This document shows, piece after piece, positions 1 through 6,642 of a stretch of 64,000 nucleotides of DNA (position 1 is the first letter of the stretch; each line of letters opens with the position of its first letter). The DNA comes from Sphingomonas sp. (lineage in GTDB: Bacteria; Pseudomonadota; Alphaproteobacteria; Sphingomonadales; Sphingomonadaceae), in contig NZ_JACCSU010000045.1 in assembly GCF_013812825.1 (NCBI RefSeq), positions 1 through 64,000 of the forward strand, read 5' to 3'. The notes below the pieces were generated by a model that ran no database searches, was not told the DNA's origin, and was given only the letters and a program-made list of their open reading frames with translations. The translations under genes were made by a program, and so were the position numbers.

Positions 1-856
1 GCCGGATGGCGATCTTCTCCGCCAGCAGCTCGTCGGGCGGAAGCAGCGCCGCCAGCCGGCGAAGCGCGTCGGGCTCGATCATCGCCTCGCGCTCGGCGGC
101 GATCACGCGTTCCAGAGAGGCGAGCGCGCCCGGTTCGATCTCCGGCAGCACCGGCTTGAGGATCGCCCGGTCGAGCATTACCGCGACGGTCGGCGAGGGG
201 TCGGGCATGGCGAGCAGCTTCAACAGCTCGTCGGCGATGCGCTCGCGCGACAAGGCCATCAAATCGTTGGCACGCGCGGCGCAGGCCGCGAGCGCCGCCG
301 GGTCGGGCTCGCCGGCGCCGAAGCGCGCGTGGAAGCGGAAGAATCGCAGGATCCGCAGATGGTCTTCGGCAATTCGGGCGAACGGCTCGCCGATGAATCG
401 CACGCGTCGGGCCTCGAGGTCCTCCAGTCCGCCGAAATAGTCGAAGATCTCGCCGCTGTTGGGGTCGGCGCTGAGCGCGTTCAAGGTGAAATCGCGCCGC
501 GCCGCGTCCTCCTGCCAGTCGTCGGTGTAGGCGATCGTCGCGCGCCGGCCGTCCGTCGATACGTCGCGGCGAAGGCTGGTGACTTCGACCGGCAGGCCGT
601 CGCTGACCGCAGTGACGGTGCCGTGCGCGATCCCGGTCGGGACCACCTTGACTCCGACTTTCTCGAGCCGCTGGACCACTTCCGGGGGGCGGATCCGGGT
701 TGCCAGGTCGATATCGCTGACGGGCAGCCCGAGCAGGTCGTCGCGCACCGCCCCGCCGACGTAGCGGGTCAGACCTTCGTCCGCGCCAAGCGCTTTCAAA
801 AGCCGCTTCATGCCGCGTCGGCGGCGCCATTTGGCGGCATCCAGCTTCAGCTCCAT
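1..856 (-). CDS. cca: CCA tRNA nucleotidyltransferase (3' end cut by window edge)
   Basis: Adds or repairs the 3'-terminal CCA of tRNAs, using CTP and ATP. The minus-strand frame opens at an ATG at 856 and runs off the left edge, so about 285 residues are visible. The N-terminal class II nucleotidyltransferase fold shows the G-G-A-V-R-D loop near residues 34-39, the metal-binding D-x-D at residues 48-50, and the R-R-D-F-T-L-N-A motif near residues 120-127. A tRNA-binding helical region follows with a typical F-x-F-H-A-R-F segment. It overlaps the stop of the upstream CoA pyrophosphatase gene by 10 bases, so the two are probably cotranscribed after the DUF1285 gene. Poly(A) polymerase is the main alternative, but the motif set and compact spacing favour the CCA enzyme common in alphaproteobacteria. 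The C-terminus is not visible. Confidence 0.93.
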   Translation of the reverse strand, partial: MELKLDAAKWRRRRGMKRLLKALGADEGLTRYVGGAVRDDLLGLPVSDIDLATRIRPPEVVQRLEKVGVKVVPTGIAHGTVTAVSDGLPVEVTSLRRDVSTDGRRATIAYTDDWQEDAARRDFTLNALSADPNSGEIFDYFGGLEDLEARRVRFIGEPFARIAEDHLRILRFFRFHARFGAGEPDPAALAACAARANDLMALSRERIADELLKLLAMPDPSPTVAVMLDRAILKPVLPEIEPGALASLERVIAAEREAMIEPDALRRLAALLPPDELLAEKIAIR

Positions 857-1452
857 CGCAGCCTGCGCGAAAGATTGACGAGCATCGCCGCGGTCGCCCC
901 CCAGATGTCCCGGCCGTTCCAGGCGATGCGGTAATAATGGCGCTCGCGGCCCTCGAACAGCATCGCCTGGAGCTGCTGGTTGGCGGGGTCGAGGAGAAAG
1001 GCGAGCGGCGCCTCGAACCAGTCCTCGACTTCCTGCTCATGGGGAGCGAGCGGCAGGTCCGGCGCGACGACTCCGACGACTGGAGTGACGGCAAAGCCGG
1101 TGATCGTTCGATAGGGCTCGAGGGCCGCGATCGGCTCGACCGCTGCCGGCTCCAGCCCAAGCTCCTCCCACGCCTCGCGAAGCGCGGCGGCGGTCGGGTC
1201 TTCGTCCGAGTCGATGCGGCCGCCGGGAAAGGCGACCTGGCCGGCGTGGGTGCGCAGGTCGGCATGGCGGACGGTGAGGATGACTCCCGGTTCGGGCCGG
1301 TCGGTGATGGCGATCAGCACCGCGGCCGGCGCTGGGGACGAGCCCGCCGACCAATCATCGCCGGCGAGAATCGGCTCAAAGGGCGGCGCGCGCAGGGCCT
1401 CTCGCAGCCGGTCGGCCAGCCTGGTCTGGGCCGGAGTCCTCGCGGCCTTCAC
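847..1452 (-). CDS. NUDIX CoA pyrophosphatase (NudL-like)
   Basis: Predicted to hydrolyse CoA or its derivatives to phosphopantetheine and 3',5'-ADP. The protein is about 201 residues. The CoA-pyrophosphatase signature L-R-T-H-A-G-Q-V-A-F-P-G-G (about residues 66-78) runs straight into the Nudix box, which ends in R-E-A-W-E-E-L-G-L near residue 100. The chosen start is a GTG at 1452 that overlaps the stop of the DUF1285 gene (GTGA), a coupling style seen throughout the window. An in-frame GTG at 1491 would add 13 residues but overlaps the upstream gene by 43 bases. Neither start has a clear Shine-Dalgarno sequence. The 3' end overlaps the start of the CCA enzyme gene. Family assignment is firm; substrate is inferred from the signature. 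Confidence 0.9.
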   Translation of the reverse strand: MKAARTPAQTRLADRLREALRAPPFEPILAGDDWSAGSSPAPAAVLIAITDRPEPGVILTVRHADLRTHAGQVAFPGGRIDSDEDPTAAALREAWEELGLEPAAVEPIAALEPYRTITGFAVTPVVGVVAPDLPLAPHEQEVEDWFEAPLAFLLDPANQQLQAMLFEGRERHYYRIAWNGRDIWGATAAMLVNLSRRLRWS

Positions 1453-2018
1453 GAACGTTGGTCCAGCGGGAAGAAGGCGCCGTCGCTCCACACGCCCGGC
1501 GGCTGGTGGCCCTCGGCGAGCGCGATCTCGGCGAGCTCATAAAAGACGGGCCGAGCAAGCTCGGCCTCGAGTCCGTGGCGGACGAGCACTCGCGGGCTCG
1601 GTCCGTGCTCGTCGGGCACCAGCCGCAGCGGGTGGCCGGGCCCGAGGATCACCGCATCGCCGCTGTCGAGGCGAAGCGCGATCTTGCGCTCCTCACCCTC
1701 GCCCTCGCTTTCCATCTCAATCGCCCGGAAGGCGGTCGCCTCGACGTCGACTTCGAGCTTTTCGACCGGAGTGACCAGCATGTGGCGCCCGTCCGGCTCG
1801 CGGCGAAGCACGGTCGAGAACAGCCGCACCATCGCCGGGCGGCGGATCGGATCGCCCTGATGGTACCAGGTCCCGTCGCGCGCGATGCGCATCCCCGAAT
1901 GACCGCAGCGCTCCGGGTCCCACTGGTCGACCGGCGGCAATCGGCGCTCATCGATCAGCGCCTGCAGCTCGGCCAGGCCGAGGCCTCGAAGCTCGATTGG
2001 GGGGCGGCTCTCGGGCAT
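1449..2018 (-). CDS. DUF1285 domain-containing protein
   Basis: A protein of about 189 residues of the DUF1285 family, whose biochemical role is not established. It carries the family's characteristic W-D-P-E-R-C-G segment early on, then G-T-W-Y-H-Q-G-D-P-I-R-R, and later a V-T-P-V-E-K-L segment. It has no signal peptide or membrane segment and should be cytoplasmic. The start is the ATG at 2018, where the conserved sequence begins; the open frame continues upstream only through a palindromic repeat. It heads a minus-strand run of DUF1285, CoA pyrophosphatase and CCA enzyme, joined by overlaps. Its promoter must lie in or next to the repeat at 2031-2102, which separates it from the divergent pteridine reductase-like gene. 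Confidence 0.85.
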   Translation of the reverse strand: MPESRPPIELRGLGLAELQALIDERRLPPVDQWDPERCGHSGMRIARDGTWYHQGDPIRRPAMVRLFSTVLRREPDGRHMLVTPVEKLEVDVEATAFRAIEMESEGEGEERKIALRLDSGDAVILGPGHPLRLVPDEHGPSPRVLVRHGLEAELARPVFYELAEIALAEGHQPPGVWSDGAFFPLDQRS

Positions 2019-2030
2019 GGGCCTCCCTCT

Positions 2031-2102
2031 GTCATTGCGAGCACGGCGAAGCAATCCACGCACAAACTGGATTGCTTCGTCGCAACGCTCCTCGCAAGGA
2101 CG
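2031..2102. repeat. Long palindromic repeat, copy A
   Basis: An imperfect inverted repeat with arms beginning GTCATTGCGAGC and ending CTCGCAAGGAC. The inner arms contain GCAATCCA and TGGATTGC around a short AT-richer loop. It matches the element at 57381-57458 in arm sequence and layout, and resembles the extragenic palindromes common in alphaproteobacterial genomes. It fills almost the whole 88-base space between the divergent starts at 2018 and 2107, and its right end contributes the AAGGACGGAG sequence just before the ATG at 2107. Confidence 0.85.
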
Positions 2103-2106
2103 GAGC

Positions 2107-2868
2107 ATGGATGGACCTCGAACCGCGATCGTCACCGGCGCCGGCAAGCGGGTCGGAGCTAAAATCGCCCGGGCGCTGGTCGCGGATGGCTGGACCGTCC
2201 TCGCCCATGTCCGGCGCGACGGGGATCCGGTCCCGGAAGGGACGGTGAAGGCAGCGGCGGACCTCGCCGATGCGGGGTGCGCGGAAGCCATTTTCGCAGC
2301 CGCCCGGGAGCTGCCGCCGGTTCGCCTGCTGGTCAACAATGCCGCTCGGTTCGAGCGGGACGGGTTCGGCGCGTTCAACGCCGAGGAGTTCGACGCGCAC
2401 CTGACGGTCAATGTCCGAGCGCCGCTGCTCCTGACCGAAGCGTTCGCGGCCGCGCACGACGGCGAGCGCGACGGGCTGATCGTCAACATCCTCGACTCCA
2501 AGCTCGCCGCGCCCAATCCCGATTTCCTCAGCTACACGTTGTCCAAGCAGGCGCTTGCCGGGCTGACCGAGCTGGCGGCCAGGGCGCTTGCCCCCAAGGG
2601 CATCCGGGTCAATGGCCTGGCCCCGTCGCTGATGCTGCGCTCGACCGGCCAGAGCGAGGAGAATTTCGCGGCGATGCAGCGCGCCAACCCGTTGCGCCGG
2701 GGAGTCGAGCCGGGCGACGTGGTCGCTGCGCTGCGCTACCTGATTGCCGCGCCCGCGGTGACCGGACAAGTGCTGACCATCGACGGCGGCCAGCGCTTCT
2801 GGTCGCTCGAGCGCGACGTTCAGTTCCTCTCGCCGTCGGGCGAGGGGCAATGGGTGGAGAAGCAATGA
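2107..2868 (+). CDS. SDR family oxidoreductase, pteridine reductase/FolM-like
   Basis: A short-chain dehydrogenase/reductase of about 253 residues. The Rossmann motif T-G-A-G-K-R-V-G lies near residues 9-16, N-N-A-A-R-F in the middle, and the catalytic Y-T-L-S-K near residue 146. Two points suggest the PTR1/FolM branch, which reduces dihydropterins or dihydrofolate with NADPH. The residue normally occupied by catalytic Ser is Asp (N-I-L-D), as in trypanosomatid PTR1. The next gene is folB, whose start overlaps this stop (ATGA). The ATG at 2107 is preceded by a GGAG contributed by the palindromic repeat. A generic SDR of another substrate is possible, but context and the Asp replacement make pterin reduction the best inference. 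Confidence 0.85.
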   Translation: MDGPRTAIVTGAGKRVGAKIARALVADGWTVLAHVRRDGDPVPEGTVKAAADLADAGCAEAIFAAARELPPVRLLVNNAARFERDGFGAFNAEEFDAHLTVNVRAPLLLTEAFAAAHDGERDGLIVNILDSKLAAPNPDFLSYTLSKQALAGLTELAARALAPKGIRVNGLAPSLMLRSTGQSEENFAAMQRANPLRRGVEPGDVVAALRYLIAAPAVTGQVLTIDGGQRFWSLERDVQFLSPSGEGQWVEKQ

Positions 2869-3272
2869 AGCCCGACGAACCCAGGCTCGATGGCCTCGTC
2901 CCCGATGACTTGCGCGTGCGCTCGAGCCGGATTCTGCTGGATTCGCTCGAGGTGCAGGCCGACATCGGGTTCCACGACTATGAGATCGGCCGGCCGCAGC
3001 GGCTGCTGGTCACCGTCGAGATCTGGCTCGACGACCTCGCTCCGCCGGACGAGGAGGACCCGTCGGCGGCCTGGGACTACGACTATCTGCGCACCGAAGT
3101 GCAGGCGCTGGCCAGCGCCCGGCGCTACAATTTGCAGGAGACTCTGGCGCACGCGATCTACAATCGATTCGCCGCACTGCGCGGGGTCAAGGCACTGCGC
3201 GTCGCGACCGCGAAACCCGACATCTATGCGGAAGCACGCGGGGTGGGGGTCGAAATCGCCTCGTTCATTTGA
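2865..3272 (+). CDS. folB: Dihydroneopterin aldolase
   Basis: Converts 7,8-dihydroneopterin to 6-hydroxymethyl-7,8-dihydropterin and glycolaldehyde in folate synthesis. The protein is about 135 residues. It starts with an N-terminal extension, then the family pattern L-E-V-Q-A-D-I-G-F-H-D-Y-E and a central Y-D-Y-L segment. The C-terminal V-A-T-A-K-P-D-I-Y-A-E-A-R-G-V-G-V-E segment holds the conserved active-site lysine. The ATG at 2865 overlaps the stop of the reductase gene by four bases, so translation is probably coupled and both genes likely serve pterin metabolism. No terminator with a T-run is visible downstream; a short stem (TGCCAC/GTGGCA) follows shortly after the stop. Confidence 0.92.
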   Translation: MKPDEPRLDGLVPDDLRVRSSRILLDSLEVQADIGFHDYEIGRPQRLLVTVEIWLDDLAPPDEEDPSAAWDYDYLRTEVQALASARRYNLQETLAHAIYNRFAALRGVKALRVATAKPDIYAEARGVGVEIASFI

Positions 3273-3473
3273 AACCTGCCACCACTTTGGCGTGGCACCT
3301 TGCGGTTGTGGAACAAAATCGATTGCGCGGCCTTTGAGCGGGTTATAAGGAGGCGCGCTTGCGGCCGATGATATGTTGATACATCGGCAGCTTCAGTCCA
3401 CCAGACGGGGCGCGTGTCCAGACGTCCGGTCTGACCGCTCTACCGGCGGCGTGTCGAGGAGAATTGCGGCTTA

Positions 3474-4139
3474 ATGTCCTACGCTCAACGCAGACAGATG
3501 AGCAGTAATCGGACGGCGGCGATCGTCGTCGTCGCGTTGCTCCACGTGGTGCTCGGTTACGCTCTCATTACTGGACTTGCCTATAATGTCGCCAAGAATG
3601 CGATGGAAGATTTGAAGACCTTCGACGTCGAGGAAGAGCCGCCGCCCCCCGAAGAGCCGCCGCCGCCACCCGAGCAGCCGGACACTCCGCCGCCGCCGCA
3701 GATCGCCGCGCCGCCGCCGCTGGTGCGCACCAACACCGCGCCGCCGATGATCCAGACCACTCCGACCCCGCCGCCGCCAGCGCCGATCGTCCCGGTCTAT
3801 CGGCCGGCGCCACCGGCGCCGCCGCCGCCGCCGCCGCCGGTCAAGCGAGTCGAGGCCAGGAGCGCCGTCGGAAATCTGCAGGGGTTGTTCCGCGACAGCG
3901 ACTATCCGCAGAGCGCGATGGACAGGGAGGAGCAGGGCACCGTGTCGGTCTCTCTTACGATCGGCACGACGGGGCGAGTCACCGGCTGCAACGTAACTTC
4001 GTCGAGCGGCTCAAGAACGCTCGACAGTACGACCTGCCGGATCCTGCAGAGCCGGGCGAAGTTCACCCCGGCGCGCGACAGCAGCGGGAACCCGACGACC
4101 GATTCAGTTTCGCAACGCATCACGTGGCGGCTGCAGTAA
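3474..4139 (+). CDS. Energy transducer TonB
   Basis: Periplasm-spanning TonB protein of 221 residues. It passes energy from the ExbB/ExbD proton channel to TonB-dependent outer-membrane receptors. It has a short cytoplasmic N-terminus and a single membrane anchor at about residues 14-36. An acidic, very proline-rich spacer (about 55-125) has runs of five to seven prolines. A C-terminal TonB domain (about 128-221) contains Y-P-Q-S-A. The CCG-rich spacer makes this stretch strongly repetitive at DNA level. The ATG follows GAGGAG about 11 bases upstream. It leads a cluster with exbB and exbD genes, so a complete TonB system is encoded here. About 200 bases upstream of the start are non-coding and should hold the promoter. 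Confidence 0.93.
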   Translation: MSYAQRRQMSSNRTAAIVVVALLHVVLGYALITGLAYNVAKNAMEDLKTFDVEEEPPPPEEPPPPPEQPDTPPPPQIAAPPPLVRTNTAPPMIQTTPTPPPPAPIVPVYRPAPPAPPPPPPPVKRVEARSAVGNLQGLFRDSDYPQSAMDREEQGTVSVSLTIGTTGRVTGCNVTSSSGSRTLDSTTCRILQSRAKFTPARDSSGNPTTDSVSQRITWRLQ

Positions 4140-4179
4140 CCGCCATGAATGGCACAACCATCGGAGGAAAGTAACGATC

Positions 4180-5004
4180 ATGGCAGCACCAGCACCCGCC
4201 GGCGATAGCCCCTATGGCCTGATGCAGGCTCTCGAGGAGGGCGGCATCATTGCCTGGACCACCTTCGGCATCCTCGTGATCATGTCCCTGGGCACCTTCT
4301 ACATCCTGTTCACCAAGCTCATGCAGCAGCAAAAGATCATGAGCCAGGGGCGGAAAGTGCGAGCCAGCTTCTGGAACTCGCCCAATCTGCGCGAAGCCTC
4401 GACCAAGCTCGAGAAGCGCAGCGCCTATCGAGCGATCGTCGATGACGCGCTGCTCGCCCAGGAGCAGCACGGCAAGCTGACCGACCCGATCGACCAGCAC
4501 GACTGGATGGGCAACAGCCTGGCGCGCAGCCAGGGATCGATCGGTGCGAGGCTCGGCGAAGGCCTCGCCTTCCTCGCGACGGTCGGCTCGACGGCACCGT
4601 TCATCGGCCTGTTCGGCACCGTCGTCGGAATCTACCGCGCGCTGATCAAGATCGGTGCATCGGGACAAGCGTCCATCGACACCGTCGCGGGGCCGGTCGG
4701 CGAAGCGCTGATCATGACCGCGCTGGGCCTGGTCGTCGCGGTTCCGGCGGTGCTTGCCTACAACTGGCTCGTGCGACGCAACAAGTCGATCATGGAGGAT
4801 CTGGCGGCGTTCACCAACGACCTCCACGGCTATTTGATGTCCAACGGCCAAGTGAAACCGAGCATGGCCGGAGTCGCGGACGGCACCCGTGGCACCACGC
4901 CCACGAGAGGCGCCACCACCTCGACTCAGCGGGGCAACGAACCGTTGCGCAGCGACACCCGCAGTGGCACCGAGGCTACGCCGACCGTATCCGACCGAAC
5001 GTAA
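4180..5004 (+). CDS. exbB: MotA/TolQ/ExbB proton channel family protein
   Basis: ExbB-type inner-membrane subunit of 274 residues that forms the proton channel powering TonB. Three membrane segments fit the family: about residues 23-45, 130-152 and 176-198. The conserved G-L-F-G-T-V-V-G-I stretch lies near residues 143-151. A Ser/Thr-rich, probably disordered C-terminal tail (about 228-274) is longer than in enteric ExbB. The gene lies 40 bases after tonB and before the first exbD, the standard order. A TolQ assignment is less likely because the partner is TonB and no TolA, TolB or Pal genes are present here. GGAGG precedes the ATG. Confidence 0.93.
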   Translation: MAAPAPAGDSPYGLMQALEEGGIIAWTTFGILVIMSLGTFYILFTKLMQQQKIMSQGRKVRASFWNSPNLREASTKLEKRSAYRAIVDDALLAQEQHGKLTDPIDQHDWMGNSLARSQGSIGARLGEGLAFLATVGSTAPFIGLFGTVVGIYRALIKIGASGQASIDTVAGPVGEALIMTALGLVVAVPAVLAYNWLVRRNKSIMEDLAAFTNDLHGYLMSNGQVKPSMAGVADGTRGTTPTRGATTSTQRGNEPLRSDTRSGTEATPTVSDRT

Positions 5005-5082
5005 GACAATCGAAGAGCGCCGGCACCGTGTCGGCGCCCTTCGTTCGAACCCGAATGCAACCAGCAGAAGGCGAAACTGGCG

Positions 5083-5574
5083 ATGGCAGTTAGCGTAGGC
5101 CCCGGCGAGGGCGAAGAGATGGAGGCGATGTCCGACATCAACGTCGTGCCGCTGGTCGACGTGATGCTGGTGATGCTGATCATTTTCCTGATCGCCATCC
5201 CAGTCGTGCTGCAGTCGGTGCCGGTCAAGCTGCCCGCAGTGCGCTTTCAGCCGACCACGACCAAGCCCGAGAACGTCAATCTGACCGTCCGTGGCGAGCC
5301 GGACGGTTCATGCGGCGTTTACTGGAACCTGACCAAGGTCGACAGCAAGAATCTGCTCGACCGCGCCGTCAAGAAACTCGAGGACGAGATCGAGCGCCAG
5401 GGCGGGGTCGAGAACATCACCGAAGAGACGATGCCGGAGGCGCATATCCGAGGCGACGTCAATACCCCGTACAAGTGCATCGGCGGGACCATCTACACCA
5501 TGCAGCGCGCGGGCTTCGCGCGGGTCGGCTTCATTTCCGAGCCGCCCGCGGGTGGCGTCACGACGCGCCTGTAG
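5083..5574 (+). CDS. exbD: Biopolymer transporter ExbD (first paralogue)
   Basis: ExbD subunit of 163 residues with a short cytoplasmic N-terminus, one membrane helix at about residues 22-42, and a periplasmic domain. The membrane helix contains the proton-carrying Asp at position 26 in the pattern V-P-L-V-D-V-M-L-V. This copy is the most divergent of the three ExbD proteins here. It is longer, has two cysteines in the periplasmic domain, and its helix begins N-V-V-P instead of N-x-T-P. It sits 78 bases after exbB and 20 bases before the next exbD, so the four genes from tonB to the second exbD look like one operon. Confidence 0.92.
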   Translation: MAVSVGPGEGEEMEAMSDINVVPLVDVMLVMLIIFLIAIPVVLQSVPVKLPAVRFQPTTTKPENVNLTVRGEPDGSCGVYWNLTKVDSKNLLDRAVKKLEDEIERQGGVENITEETMPEAHIRGDVNTPYKCIGGTIYTMQRAGFARVGFISEPPAGGVTTRL

Positions 5575-5594
5575 CCGGATAGGAGCAAGCCGCC

Positions 5595-6026
5595 ATGGCA
5601 ATGCAAACCACCACGGACAACCTCCAGGGCGAGCCGATCATGGACATCAACATGACGCCGCTGATCGACGTCCTGCTGGTGCTGTTGATCATGTTCATCA
5701 TCACCATCCCGATCCAGACCCACGCGGTGAAGCTGGATCTGCCGCAGAACACGAACGATCCGAACCCGCCGCCGGTCGACCCGGTCAAGAACAAGGTCGT
5801 GATCACCCAACCCGGGGCGATCCTGTGGAACGGCACCCCGGTCAGCGCGATGCAGCTGCGCCAGTATCTCGACGTTTCGCAGCAGATGGACCCGGTGCCC
5901 GAGCTTCACCTGCAGCCCGAGCCCGAAGCGCGTTACGAGGTCGTCGACCAGGTGCTGGCAGTCACCAAACAGGCGCGGGTCGAAAAGATGGGCTTCGTCG
6001 GCAACGAGCAATACGCGACTTTCTAA
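5595..6026 (+). CDS. exbD: Biopolymer transporter ExbD (second paralogue)
   Basis: A 143-residue ExbD protein with its single membrane helix at about residues 21-40 and the conserved Asp at position 25 (T-P-L-I-D-V-L-L-V). The periplasmic domain ends V-G-N-E-Q-Y-A-T-F. It follows the first exbD by 20 bases with an AGGAG upstream, so it is probably in the same transcript. It is close to the third exbD at 6146: both share the helix and the stretch I-P-I-Q-T-H-A-V-K almost unchanged. Paired ExbD paralogues after one ExbB occur in other proteobacteria and may form mixed channels; that functional reading is an inference. Confidence 0.92.
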   Translation: MAMQTTTDNLQGEPIMDINMTPLIDVLLVLLIMFIITIPIQTHAVKLDLPQNTNDPNPPPVDPVKNKVVITQPGAILWNGTPVSAMQLRQYLDVSQQMDPVPELHLQPEPEARYEVVDQVLAVTKQARVEKMGFVGNEQYATF

Positions 6027-6082
6027 AACGGGCTTCCGTTTCGCTGATCCGATAGGGCGATCCTCGCGGGCCGCCTTTTTCG
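6026..6082 (+). terminator. Possible terminator after the tonB-exbB-exbD-exbD run
   Basis: A perfect AAACGG/CCGTTT stem with a four-base loop sits at 6026-6041, directly at the exbD stop. About 30 bases later a GGCG...CGCC element leads into TTTTT. The second stem is weak, so termination may be partial. It separates the first two exbD genes from the third. Confidence 0.35.
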
Positions 6083-6113
6083 TTCGAGACTTGTCTTCAG
6101 GAGCGAACCATGA

Positions 6114-6130
6114 GATGATGTAACATCATC
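6114..6130. promoter_or_regulatory. Perfect GATGATG-TAA-CATCATC dyad before the third exbD
   Basis: A 7-bp perfect inverted repeat with a three-base centre, 16 bases before the third exbD ATG and just before its ribosome binding site (GGAGGG). It could be an operator or a small leader hairpin. No regulator is identified. Confidence 0.35.
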
Positions 6131-6145
6131 CTGGAGGGCCGGATC

Positions 6146-6568
6146 ATGCCTGAAGCGCTGCGCTACCGTGAGGAGCCGCTGTTCCTGGACATCAACACCA
6201 CGCCGCTGATCGACGTGCTGCTCGTTCTCCTGATCATGTTCATCATCACGATTCCGATTCAGACCCACGCGGTGAAATTCGATCTTCCAATCGCACCGCC
6301 CGAGAGGGAATATGTGCTCAGTCCCATCAAGAATAAGGTGGTCGTGACGACCGCCGATCAGATCCTGTGGAATGGAATTCCCATCTCGAAGGACGGGCTG
6401 AGCCGCAACCTCCATCTCACTCAGCAAATGAAGCCATCCCCCGAACTCCACCTGCAGCCCGAGGCAAGCGCTCGGTATGAGTTGGTCGACGAGGTTCTCG
6501 CGATCAGTAAGCGAGCGGGCGTGAGCAATATGGGGTTCGTGGGCAACGAAGCGCACGCCAACTTCTAG
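6146..6568 (+). CDS. exbD: Biopolymer transporter ExbD (third paralogue)
   Basis: A 140-residue ExbD protein with a membrane helix at about residues 19-38 and the key Asp at position 23. It is very similar to the second ExbD through the helix and the following segment. The periplasmic part differs more, but keeps the L-H-L-Q-P-E motif and the ending V-G-N-E-A-H. It lies about 120 bases downstream of the second exbD, behind a possible terminator and a 7-bp dyad, so it may have its own control. The pattern is that of a tandem duplication followed by divergence. The start has a good GGAGGG ribosome binding site. Confidence 0.9.
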   Translation: MPEALRYREEPLFLDINTTPLIDVLLVLLIMFIITIPIQTHAVKFDLPIAPPEREYVLSPIKNKVVVTTADQILWNGIPISKDGLSRNLHLTQQMKPSPELHLQPEASARYELVDEVLAISKRAGVSNMGFVGNEAHANF

Positions 6569-6642
6569 CCGATTGGGGGTGGCACGGCCCTGAATCCACC
6601 GCCCTCTGGCGCTTGGGGAATCCTCGTGCCATTGGGCCGCGG

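Noticed and set aside
3640-3860. CCG/GCC-rich tract looking like a microsatellite
   Set aside because: It encodes the proline-rich spacer of TonB in frame. The repetition reflects the protein and not a DNA repeat element.
6110-6122. A tiny ATG-initiated frame before the third exbD
   Set aside because: ATGAGATGA stops after two codons. It is more likely part of the dyad than a leader peptide.
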